From positions 1 through 9,763 of the forward strand of contig JAHFTG010000069.1 in the NCBI GenBank assembly GCA_023269455.1: a DNA stretch of 9,763 bases, in the 5' to 3' direction. Origin of the DNA: Opitutaceae bacterium. Its GTDB lineage: Bacteria > Verrucomicrobiota > Verrucomicrobiia > Opitutales > Opitutaceae. Shown piece after piece: positions 1 to 5,835 of this stretch (positions are counted from its first letter, which is position 1; every line of letters begins with the position of its first letter). A program made the translations under genes and the position numbers. The notes beneath the pieces are model-generated. The model worked only from the letters and a program-made list of their open reading frames with translations, was not told the origin of the DNA and searched no databases.

Positions 1-560
1 TCGTCGTATTGCGGGAAGAAACGCTCGACGGTCTCGACGATGGGTTTCTGGGTGTTGCGGGCGAGGGAGAGGACGTTGAAGAGCGGGCCGGGCTTGGGGT
101 TGGTCTTGTCCTTGAAGAACAGCTTGCTCTCGGTTTCGACGACCTGCTTGAGGAGCGATTCGGACTCGTCGGCGTCGAGGATGGTGAAGTTTTTCTGGAG
201 GCCGATGGCGTCGCCGTAGATGCGGAGGGCGCGGTTGCCGATGGAGTGGAAGGTGCCGCCCCAGAAGCGGCCCGGCTCGATGCCGGTGAGCTCCTGCACG
301 CGGTGGAGCATTTCCTTGGAGGCCTTGTTGGTGAAGGTGAGGAGGAGGATCTCGGCGGGGCGCACGCCTTTGGAGAGGAGGTAGGCGACGCGGTAGGTGA
401 GAGTGCGGGTCTTGCCGGAGCCGGCGCCGGCAAGGACGAGGAGAGGGCCGGGCTCGGCGGTGACGGCGCGGTATTGTTCGTCGTTCAAGGCTGCGCGGAA
501 ATCGATGGGCGGGACGCCGGGGTGGGCGGGGCGGTCGTTGTTATCGAGGAAAATTTCCAT
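1..560 (-). CDS. uvrD: UvrD/PcrA/Rep-type DNA helicase, N-terminal part (runs off left edge)
   Basis: This is the first 186 residues of a superfamily 1A 3'-5' DNA helicase; the rest lies beyond the left edge. Visible motifs in order are the Q-motif region LNDEQYRAV (about residues 25-33), Walker A AGAGSGKTRT (44-53), motif Ia LLTFTNKAS (about 73-81) and motif Ib GTFHSIGNRALR (102-113). This is the typical UvrD/PcrA/Rep arrangement. Members unwind DNA using ATP in nucleotide excision repair, mismatch repair and replication restart. The roughly 20-residue extension before the Q motif is usual for PcrA-like proteins. The ATG at 558-560 is the only good start; no Shine-Dalgarno sequence precedes it. 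The gene is divergent from the FMN reductase. Choosing between UvrD, PcrA and Rep would need the missing C-terminus; the family call is firm. Confidence 0.93.
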   Translation of the reverse strand, partial: MEIFLDNNDRPAHPGVPPIDFRAALNDEQYRAVTAEPGPLLVLAGAGSGKTRTLTYRVAYLLSKGVRPAEILLLTFTNKASKEMLHRVQELTGIEPGRFWGGTFHSIGNRALRIYGDAIGLQKNFTILDADESESLLKQVVETESKLFFKDKTNPKPGPLFNVLSLARNTQKPIVETVERFFPQYD

Positions 561-579
561 GCGCAGGCGGTCAGGCTTT

Positions 580-612
580 AGGAAAGGGAAGGGGAGGCAA
601 AGAAGAAAAGGG
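580..612. repeat. Polypurine tract between divergent genes
   Basis: A 33-base stretch on the plus strand is all purine except for C598. It sits in the 114-bp space between the divergent helicase and FMN reductase starts. It is low-complexity DNA; no promoter or operator could be assigned to it. Confidence 0.5.
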
Positions 613-674
613 TTTTGGGGGCGGCGGGCGGAATTTGGCTGCCTTTCTGGCGGGGAGGGGTTCATGATGAAGCC

Positions 675-1220
675 ATGAACATGGTGATTCTTGCAGGCAC
701 GAACCGGCCCGGCAGCAATACGCGCAAGGTGGTCGCGCAGTTGGAGACGATTTACACCGATCTCGGCTATATGCCGACCATCTTGGATCTGGCGGAGCTG
801 CCGCCGGAGATTTTTTTGGCGTCGGCTTATGCGGAGAAACCGGCGTCGTTTGCACGGTTTAACGAGGCGATTCTGGCCGCCGACGGGCTGCATGTCGTGA
901 CGCCGGAATATAACGGCGGGATGCCGGGCATCCTGAAATATTTCATCGATATGCTGAAGTTCCCGGAGAGCTTCGAGCGGAGGCCGGTGGCATTCACGGG
1001 GATCGCGGCGGGCGTGTGGGGCGCGTTGAGGCCGGTGGAGCAGTTGCAGGCGGTTTTTGGTTATCGCAACGCCTACATTTATCCCGAGCGGGTTTTTATT
1101 CCGGCGGTGTATGGCCATCTCGGGGCGGACGGCAGCATCACGACGCCGGAGGTGCTGGACCGCCTTAAGGCGCAGGCGGGCGGGTTTGTGGTGTTTGCAC
1201 GGGCGCTCAAGAAGGGGTGA
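675..1220 (+). CDS. NAD(P)H-dependent FMN reductase (flavodoxin-like fold)
   Basis: A 181-residue protein of the NADPH-dependent FMN reductase family (ChrR/YieF/SsuE-like). Such enzymes use NAD(P)H to reduce FMN, quinones, azo dyes or metal oxyanions in the cytoplasm. The N-terminal strand and phosphate loop AGTNRPGSNTRK (residues 7-18) binds the FMN phosphate. The second hallmark is TPEYNGGMPGILKYFID (76-92), matching the family's PEYNGS.PG.LKN.ID motif. Length fits the family (about 175-190). The ATG at 675 gives the expected start just before the first beta strand; a second ATG at 681 is also possible. A GGGGAGGGG run lies about 14 bases upstream, which is far for a ribosome site. The gene stands alone, divergent from the helicase and convergent with rpoN. 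The physiological substrate cannot be told from sequence. Confidence 0.9.
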   Translation: MNMVILAGTNRPGSNTRKVVAQLETIYTDLGYMPTILDLAELPPEIFLASAYAEKPASFARFNEAILAADGLHVVTPEYNGGMPGILKYFIDMLKFPESFERRPVAFTGIAAGVWGALRPVEQLQAVFGYRNAYIYPERVFIPAVYGHLGADGSITTPEVLDRLKAQAGGFVVFARALKKG

Positions 1221-1350
1221 GCGTCGGGATGGACTTTGTGTTCAGCGGGAGCCGCGGGTATGGGTTACCAGTCGAGCTTGATGGCGGATGTAGCCTTTTT
1301 CACGGCGGCGGACGACTTCGGCGGTCCCGCCTTATCTCGATCTTTCGAGC

Positions 1351-2817
1351 TTAGATGTATTCGCGGCGGAGATTGCTGGGGAGCAATCCGAGTTCTTCGC
1401 GATACTTGGCGACGGTGCGGCGGGCGATGTTGATGCCCTTTTCCTGGAGTTTTACGACGATCTCCTGGTCACTCAACGGATGGCTGCGGTCTTCGACGGC
1501 GATGAGATCGTTGATCATTTCTTTCACGCTGGTGTTGGAGACGGAGGCGCCGCTGTCGTTCTGGTAGCCGGGGGTGAAGAAGAATTTGAAATCGAAAACG
1601 CCGTGAGGGGTTTTGATGTATTTGTTGGCGATGGCGCGGCTGACGGTGGTTTCGTGGACGCCGACGACATCGGCGATCTGCGTCATGGTGAGCGGGCGGA
1701 GTTTGGAGACGCCTTCGGCGAAGAACTCGCCCTGGACTTTGATGATCTCGCGGGTGATTCGCTCGATGGTCTGCTGGCGCTGCTCGATGGAGTTGATGAG
1801 GAACTTGCCGGAGCGGATGCGTTCGCGGAGGTAGTCGCGCTCGCCTTTCGACAACGAACCTTTGGCGATGAGATCCTTGTAGGTGCTGGAGATGCGGAGG
1901 CGGGGGATGTAGTCGCTGTTGAGGTGGATTTTCCACTCGCCGTCGTCTTTTTCCACGGTGACGTCGGGAACGACGACACGGTTGCTGTCTTCGGCGAAGC
2001 GGCGGCCGGGCGCGGGGTCGAGCGCGCCGATCTCCTCGATGGCTTCCTGCACGTCGTCGGTGTGGACGCCGAGCTTGCGCGCGATCTCGGGGATGCGGCG
2101 GCGCGTGAGGAGGGCGAAGTGGTCTTTGATGATGCGGGAGGCGAGGCTGTCGCCACGGCTTTTGGCCTGAAGCTGGAGCAGAAGACACTCTTCCAAGCTG
2201 GATGCGCCGATGCCGGCGGGCTCGAAGGTCTTGAGCTGGCGAACGGCTTCTTGAACGACGTCGAGAGCCATGCCGGCTTGCAGGGCGACGTCGGAAGGCG
2301 TTTGGGTGAGGAAGCCGCGGTCGTCGATGCTGCCGACGAGGTAGCTCATGGCCTTCAGCACGTCGTCGGGAGTGTCGGCGAGTTCGGCCTGGCGGATGAG
2401 GTGTTCCTGGAGGGAGGTTTCGATGACGAGCGAATCGAAGAAATGCTGGCGGCGCTCGGCGTCTTCGGCGGTGTAGGGCTGGGTGCCGCCGGCTTGGGAC
2501 ATGTAGTCTTTCCAGTCGTCGTCGAGCTTGGTGAGGATGTCGTATTCCTTGGAGAAATCCATCTCCTCGCGGTTGTCCGCCCCTTCGCCGCTTTCGTTGT
2601 TTTCGTTGGCGCTGTCCTTCTGCTCCTGGTCGAGGCTGACGCCTTCCATGGGGAGCTCTTCGAGGGTCGGGTTGCTCTGCAACTCCTCTTGGATGACGGA
2701 GCGGAGATCGAGTGCGGCGACCTGAAGGATTTTAAGCGAATGCCGGAGCTGCGGCGCCAGAACCAAGGACTGGTTCTGGCGTTGGCGCAGATCGTGGCTG
2801 AAACCGGGGCCGCTCAT
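1351..2817 (-). CDS. rpoN: RNA polymerase sigma-54 factor RpoN
   Basis: A 488-residue sigma-54 factor, of normal length. It directs RNA polymerase to -24/-12 promoters and needs an AAA+ enhancer-binding activator to open them. Region I is the Gln/Leu-rich segment at residues 8-50 (RQRQNQSLVLAPQLRHSLKI). Region II is acidic (about 62-110, with a run of E, D and N). The core-binding domain fills the middle. The DNA-binding helix-turn-helix is at 378-397 (MTQIADVVGVHETTVSRAIA), and the diagnostic RpoN box ARRTVAKYRE is at 465-474. The ATG at 2815-2817 is chosen because region I starts right after it, and because it overlaps the kinase stop codon (ATGA). The reading frame stays open for 18 codons upstream, but inside the kinase gene. 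No Shine-Dalgarno is visible, so translation probably depends on coupling to the kinase gene. Confidence 0.96.
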   Translation of the reverse strand: MSGPGFSHDLRQRQNQSLVLAPQLRHSLKILQVAALDLRSVIQEELQSNPTLEELPMEGVSLDQEQKDSANENNESGEGADNREEMDFSKEYDILTKLDDDWKDYMSQAGGTQPYTAEDAERRQHFFDSLVIETSLQEHLIRQAELADTPDDVLKAMSYLVGSIDDRGFLTQTPSDVALQAGMALDVVQEAVRQLKTFEPAGIGASSLEECLLLQLQAKSRGDSLASRIIKDHFALLTRRRIPEIARKLGVHTDDVQEAIEEIGALDPAPGRRFAEDSNRVVVPDVTVEKDDGEWKIHLNSDYIPRLRISSTYKDLIAKGSLSKGERDYLRERIRSGKFLINSIEQRQQTIERITREIIKVQGEFFAEGVSKLRPLTMTQIADVVGVHETTVSRAIANKYIKTPHGVFDFKFFFTPGYQNDSGASVSNTSVKEMINDLIAVEDRSHPLSDQEIVVKLQEKGINIARRTVAKYREELGLLPSNLRREYI

Positions 2818-3806
2818 GAAATCGTGCCAGGCGGGACGGCGGCGGGCGAGGCATCGGCCGTGCCCGGGCAATCGGTCCAGCCCATGATTTCTTTGAGGTA
2901 AACGCCTAGTTTTTCGTTGGTCGGGCCGTAGCCGTCGCTGTAGAGGTAGATTTCGAGATCGTTCATCATCTCGTAGGCACTGGCGTAGCGTTTTTCGCGG
3001 TCACGTTGGAGGGCCTTTTGGATGATCGCTTCGAGCTTCGGCGGGATGTCGGGGCGGAGGCTGGCGAACTTCGGGATGGGCAGGCTGAGGATATTTTGAC
3101 GCGAGGTGAGGCGGTCGATGTCGCGGAAGATGTTTTTGCCGAGGAGGAGTTCGGTGAGGACGATGCCGAGGGGGAAAAGATCGGCGCGGGCGTCGGTCAC
3201 GGCGTAGCTGGCCTGTTCGGGGGAGAGGTATTCGTCTTTGCCGGCGATGACCTGACCTTCCTCGTTGTGCATGAGGTCGAGGGCCTTCGCGATGCCGAAG
3301 TCGGTGAGCTTCACGTCGCCTTCGTGGGCGATCATGACGTTCTTCGGGCCGATGTCGCGGTGGACGATGCCGAGGAGGCGGCCGTCTTTGTCGCGTTTTT
3401 GGTGGGCGTAGGTGAGGCCGCGCGCGATGCGGGAAACGATGAAGGCGGCGAGGTCCACCGGCATCTGGCGACCGAGGGCGGCGTGGCGTTCGAGGAACTG
3501 CTCGAGGTTAACGCCCTGCACGAACTCCATCACCATGAAATACTGGCCGCCGATCTGGCCCAGATGGTAGGTCTGGACGATGTTGGTATGAATGAGATTC
3601 GCGACGAGCCGGGCTTCTCCGATGAAATTTTTTTGGAACTCGGGGATGGTCGAATACTCTTCGCGGATGAGTTTGACCGCGACGGTCTTGGTGAAGCCGC
3701 CGGCCCCTCGCTGGACAGCCTCGTAAACCACGCCCATGCCGCCCTCTGCGATAGTGCGGATCATCTCGTAGTGAAGCTCGTTGAAGATATGTTTGATGGC
3801 GGCCAC
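2814..3806 (-). CDS. Eukaryotic-type (Hanks) Ser/Thr protein kinase, soluble
   Basis: A single-domain cytoplasmic kinase of about 330 residues from the GTG at 3806. Hallmarks are the glycine loop EGGMGVVYEA (residues 21-30), the ATP-binding Lys in VAVK (45), the helix-C Glu (64), HRDIGPKN (149-156), DFG (169-171), SPEQA replacing APE (195-199) and the helix-F Asp of ARADLFPLG (209). The HRD arginine suggests an activation-loop-regulated enzyme. No membrane segment, PASTA or other sensor domain follows; only a roughly 30-residue Pro/Ala-rich tail. The frame stays open upstream to an ATG at 3893 and a TTG at 3896. Codons there end unusually often in T, unlike the gene body, and they would leave almost no room for a promoter against the divergent gene, so GTG 3806 is preferred; this choice is uncertain. 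The stop codon overlaps the rpoN start. Confidence 0.9.
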   Translation of the reverse strand: MAAIKHIFNELHYEMIRTIAEGGMGVVYEAVQRGAGGFTKTVAVKLIREEYSTIPEFQKNFIGEARLVANLIHTNIVQTYHLGQIGGQYFMVMEFVQGVNLEQFLERHAALGRQMPVDLAAFIVSRIARGLTYAHQKRDKDGRLLGIVHRDIGPKNVMIAHEGDVKLTDFGIAKALDLMHNEEGQVIAGKDEYLSPEQASYAVTDARADLFPLGIVLTELLLGKNIFRDIDRLTSRQNILSLPIPKFASLRPDIPPKLEAIIQKALQRDREKRYASAYEMMNDLEIYLYSDGYGPTNEKLGVYLKEIMGWTDCPGTADASPAAVPPGTIS

Positions 3807-3882
3807 GGTGGGGAAGAGAAGGCGAGAGAGCGTCCGCTGGCAAGAGGCGAAATCAGGCCTAGCATGGAAAGTGCTACACTCA

Positions 3883-3910
3883 TTGACAGGCATCAAAGGG
3901 GGGCTATTTT
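3883..3910 (+). promoter_or_regulatory. Candidate sigma-70-type promoter of the iron-sulfur carrier gene
   Basis: A perfect -35 TTGACA (3883-3888) is followed after 16 bases by a weak -10 TATTTT (3905-3910). Transcription would begin near 3917, only a few bases before the ATG at 3919, giving an almost leaderless message. It is also placed for regulation by the palindrome that covers the start codon. Confidence 0.35.
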
Positions 3911-3914
3911 ACAC

Positions 3915-3927
3915 GGTTATGATAACC
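3915..3927. promoter_or_regulatory. 13-bp palindrome over the iron-sulfur carrier start codon
   Basis: The sequence GGTTAT-G-ATAACC is a perfect inverted repeat of two 6-base arms around one base. The ATG (3919-3921) of the carrier gene lies inside it. Its position just after the candidate promoter fits an operator. No regulator is identified. Confidence 0.3.
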
Positions 3928-4236
3928 TTAAGCCCACGCGCAGCGACCCAGGTCAGGACGATGCAGGCGGACCTGCCGGCAGACGGTAAATCACTCCGCG
4001 TTTTGATGGAGACGGGCGGTTGCTCGGGGTTTCAATACGGGATGTCTTTTGACGAGGCGAAGGCGGGCGATCAGGCGTTCGAGAGCGAAGGCGTTAAGAT
4101 TTTGGTCGATCCCACGAGTCTCGCCTACTTGGACGGCTCGCACATCGACTTTGACGACGGGCTGCACGGCAAGGGCTTCGAGATCAAGAATCCCAACGCC
4201 CAGAGCACCTGCGGCTGCGGGAAGTCTTTTAATTGA
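3919..4236 (+). CDS. A-type iron-sulfur cluster carrier (IscA/SufA/ErpA family)
   Basis: A 105-residue HesB/IscA-family protein, which carries Fe-S clusters from a scaffold (IscU/SufB) to apo-enzymes in the cytoplasm. The three invariant cysteines are present: Cys35 in GGCSGFQY and Cys98 and Cys100 in STCGCGKSF at the C-terminus. The conserved DFDDGLHGKGFEIKNPNA segment lies just before the last two (77-94). The start MITLSPRAATQV matches the family's usual N-terminus; frame-open sequence upstream lies in the divergent kinase region and is not coding. No isc or suf genes flank it, so this is a stand-alone carrier as often seen for ErpA, but the subfamily cannot be fixed here. It converges on ubiE with 64 bases between. 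Confidence 0.93.
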   Translation: MITLSPRAATQVRTMQADLPADGKSLRVLMETGGCSGFQYGMSFDEAKAGDQAFESEGVKILVDPTSLAYLDGSHIDFDDGLHGKGFEIKNPNAQSTCGCGKSFN

Positions 4237-4244
4237 TACGAGTC

Positions 4245-4269
4245 GCGGCGCGCCCAGTGGTCACGCCGC
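4245..4269. repeat. GC-rich inverted repeat between convergent genes
   Basis: GCGGCG (4245-4250) pairs with CGCCGC (4264-4269) across a 13-base loop, in the 64-bp gap between the convergent iron-sulfur carrier and ubiE genes. There is no T-run on either side, so it is at best a weak transcription stop or processing hairpin. Confidence 0.25.
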
Positions 4270-4300
4270 CTATCCCGGAAATTGAATTTGGACGTCGGGT

Positions 4301-5002
4301 TCAGCTCGCTTTGACGGCGGCGTGCAGCGCCACGATGCCGAAGGTCATGCGATTGACGCTGACGGAGGCGAAGCCCGCTTGGCGGATTTCGGCGGACATG
4401 GCCTCATAATCGGGGTAACGCTCGATGGAGGCGTTGAGGTAATCGTAGGCGGCGCGATCTCCCGTGACCAAGCCCGCGAAAACCGGCAAAATGCGTTTCG
4501 TGTAAAAATAGTAGAGCGGACGGAACCAGGACTGCGGTTGCGAGAATTCGAGGACGTAGAGGCGTCCGCCGGGGCGCAGCACGCGGTGCATCTCGCGGAG
4601 GGCCTGGAGGCGGTCGGCCATGTTGCGCAGGCCGAAGGAAACGGTGACGGCGTCGAAGGTCGCGTCGGCCAGCGGGAGGGCCATGCCGTCGCCTTGGAGG
4701 AAAACGACGTTGAGGGAGCGTCCGCCGGTGCGCTGCTTGACGATGGCTTCGTCGAGCATCGGCTGGCAGAAATCCATACCGGTGATCTTGGCCGTCCGCG
4801 GCAGGCTTCGGCTGAGGGCGAAGGCCACGTCGCCGCTGCCGGTGGCGAGGTCGAGGATGTCGTGCGGGGATTGGCGTCGGACGGCTGCGACCAACCGGCG
4901 GCGCCAGCAGGTGTCCACGCCGCCGCTCAACAAGCGGTTCGCCACGTCGTAGCGACGGGCGATGCGGGCGAACATGGAGTTGACGGCGACAGGATCGGGC
5001 AT
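4301..5002 (-). CDS. ubiE: Demethylmenaquinone methyltransferase UbiE/MenG
   Basis: A 233-residue SAM-dependent C-methyltransferase that makes menaquinone from demethylmenaquinone (and, in ubiquinone producers, acts in that pathway). Family signatures are VNSMFARIARRYDVANRLLS near the N-terminus, the SAM motif I LDLATGSGDVAF, the SFGLRNMADR segment and the LEFSQPQSWFRPLY segment. All match the UbiE/MenG/COQ5 family better than generic class I methyltransferases. Length is normal. The ATG at 5000-5002 (MPDPVAVN) is preferred; a TTG five codons upstream at 5017 is the alternative. No Shine-Dalgarno sequence is seen at either. It stands alone, convergent with the iron-sulfur carrier gene. A menaquinone-only role is inferred from the suggested lineage; no other quinone gene is in the window. 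Confidence 0.93.
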   Translation of the reverse strand: MPDPVAVNSMFARIARRYDVANRLLSGGVDTCWRRRLVAAVRRQSPHDILDLATGSGDVAFALSRSLPRTAKITGMDFCQPMLDEAIVKQRTGGRSLNVVFLQGDGMALPLADATFDAVTVSFGLRNMADRLQALREMHRVLRPGGRLYVLEFSQPQSWFRPLYYFYTKRILPVFAGLVTGDRAAYDYLNASIERYPDYEAMSAEIRQAGFASVSVNRMTFGIVALHAAVKAS

Positions 5003-5184
5003 GGTGGAAGAAGCCAAAGCAAATGCTCTAAGGGTGCGGGCGGCGTTGGCACGAGCTTAAAGCGGGCGCGGGCGTTGGGAGCGGATCGTCCTCAAGGTTT
5101 TTACCAAGGGGGCGAACATAAAAAATCAACTGATTTTACTGCTTTTTAAAAGCCACGTAAGGCACTTATGGCGTGAGGTATAAT

Positions 5185-5301
5185 CTGATTTTAAAAGCAA
5201 AAAAGCAGGTTGGGGGATGATTCACGGAAGCGAAAGTGCGGAACTTTTGGCGCTAATTTCAATCTGCTAGGCAGTTGATGAAACGCCCCTTGTGATCTTT
5301 T
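5185..5301 (+). ncRNA. Speculative small RNA or long leader upstream of the HU gene
   Basis: A transcript starting just after the exact TATAAT (5179-5184) would contain a small CAC/GTG hairpin and then a long imperfect hairpin. The latter pairs GGCG/CGCC, TTT/AAA, CAA/TTG and CTGC/GCAG around a TAG loop (5249-5287). Ten bases later comes TCTTTTT, which could end the RNA. There is no convincing -35 for the TATAAT, and the T-run is farther from the hairpin than in a standard terminator. No known RNA family was recognised. Confidence 0.15.
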
Positions 5302-5336
5302 TAGCCGATTTTTTATATAAAAAGCGTCCTGAGGAG

Positions 5337-5366
5337 TTGACGTAATTTAACACTGGGAAATAACTT
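5337..5366 (+). promoter_or_regulatory. Candidate promoter of the HU-family gene
   Basis: TTGACG (5337-5342) resembles a -35 element; TAACTT (5361-5366) after 18 bases is a poor -10. A second candidate lies upstream: TTGTGA (5290-5295) with TATATA (5314-5319), also 18 bases apart. From the first, the leader would be about 30 bases, A-rich and without a Shine-Dalgarno sequence. Confidence 0.3.
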
Positions 5367-5403
5367 AAACCAATCCTTAACTGATCCAACAAAGTAAACT
5401 ACC

Positions 5404-5712
5404 ATGTCCAACAACCTGACCAAACGCGAAATCGTCCTCGAAATTTATGAAAAGACCGGCTTTCCCCAAAAGGAAGTCGTCGCCACCGTGCAGATGACCC
5501 TCGACATCATCCAGAAGGCGCTGGCCGATGGGCGTAATGTCGAACTGCGCAACTTCGGCGTGCTGGAAGTCCAGAAACGCAAGTCCCGCATCGGCCGCAA
5601 TCCGAACAAGCCCGAAGCCGAGGTCGTCATCCCCGAGCGCGCGGTCGTTAAGTTCAAGTCCGGCAAGATTCTGAAGCAGCTCCTCAAGAAGCTGGATATC
5701 TCGAAGCTCTGA
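5404..5712 (+). CDS. HU/IHF-family nucleoid DNA-binding protein
   Basis: A 102-residue histone-like protein that binds and bends DNA as a dimer. The helical dimerisation part (residues 1-43) is followed by the signature VELRNFGVLEVQKRK (46-60), and the DNA-intercalating beta-arm with RIGRNPNKPEAEVVIPERA (62-80), where the Pro lies at the arm tip as in HU and IHF. KFKSGKILK (83-91) closes the core. It is about 8-10 residues longer than standard HU because of a Lys/Leu-rich C-terminal end. Codons are strongly biased to C-ending forms, as in highly expressed genes. HU and IHF subunits cannot be told apart safely here. The gene has a long AT-rich upstream region and its own terminator, so it is likely monocistronic. 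The ATG follows an A-rich leader and lacks a Shine-Dalgarno. Confidence 0.95.
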   Translation: MSNNLTKREIVLEIYEKTGFPQKEVVATVQMTLDIIQKALADGRNVELRNFGVLEVQKRKSRIGRNPNKPEAEVVIPERAVVKFKSGKILKQLLKKLDISKL

Positions 5713-5741
5713 GCCGTCTCACGGTTTAATGTTTTTCCAAG

Positions 5742-5766
5742 GCCGGCGTGATCGCCGGCTTTTTTT
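5742..5766 (+). terminator. Rho-independent terminator of the HU-family gene
   Basis: A perfect 7-bp stem GCCGGCG (5742-5748) and CGCCGGC (5753-5759) with a TGAT loop is followed directly by seven T residues (5760-5766). It begins 29 bases after the HU stop codon and separates that gene from hisS. Confidence 0.93.
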
Positions 5767-5835
5767 GTGTCCGGGCGGCGAAGGTGTTTTTGTATTCGCC
5801 CTCGGCGGCGGCGTTTTCCAACGTCGGCTTTTCCC

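Larger units (their letters stand above)
5003..5403. other. Non-coding AT-rich region with inverted repeats upstream of the HU gene
   Basis: About 400 bp separate the divergent ubiE and HU-family genes, with no plausible coding frame. Base composition drops to AT-rich from about 5118 onward. Visible elements: AAAATCA/TGATTTT (5122-5128 and 5131-5137); GCTTTT-T-AAAAGC (5141-5153); CTGCTTTTT (5139-5147) complementary to AAAAAGCAG (5200-5208); an exact TATAAT at 5179-5184; an imperfect 39-base hairpin at 5249-5287 followed by TCTTTTT (5296-5302 region); and the palindrome TTTTTATATAAAAA (5310-5323). The region may hold a small RNA and the HU promoter. Confidence 0.5.

Noticed and set aside
2810..2832. 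Possible sigma-54 promoter (TGGCACG) just before rpoN
   Set aside because: A perfect -24-like TGGCACG is present on the minus strand, but the required GC at -12 is missing at the fixed distance (the sequence reads CATGA), and the site would lie over the rpoN start codon.
1480..2901. 473-codon open frame on the plus strand, opposite rpoN
   Set aside because: It is rich in Asp, Gly, Ala, Val and Glu as expected from the mirror of a GC-rich coding gene, shows no domain, and lies across the well-supported rpoN and the kinase end.
3807..3896. N-terminal extension of the kinase to ATG 3893 or TTG 3896
   Set aside because: Codon endings there are T-rich unlike the gene body, the residues match no kinase feature, and it would overlap the divergent promoter. 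It is not excluded.
3006..3989. 327-codon open frame on the plus strand opposite the kinase
   Set aside because: Acidic low-complexity shadow of the kinase gene, which has all conserved kinase motifs.
5047..5062. Possible sigma-54 promoter (TGGCACG) in the ubiE-HU gap
   Set aside because: The -24 box is perfect but the -12 position reads TAAAG and lacks the essential GC.
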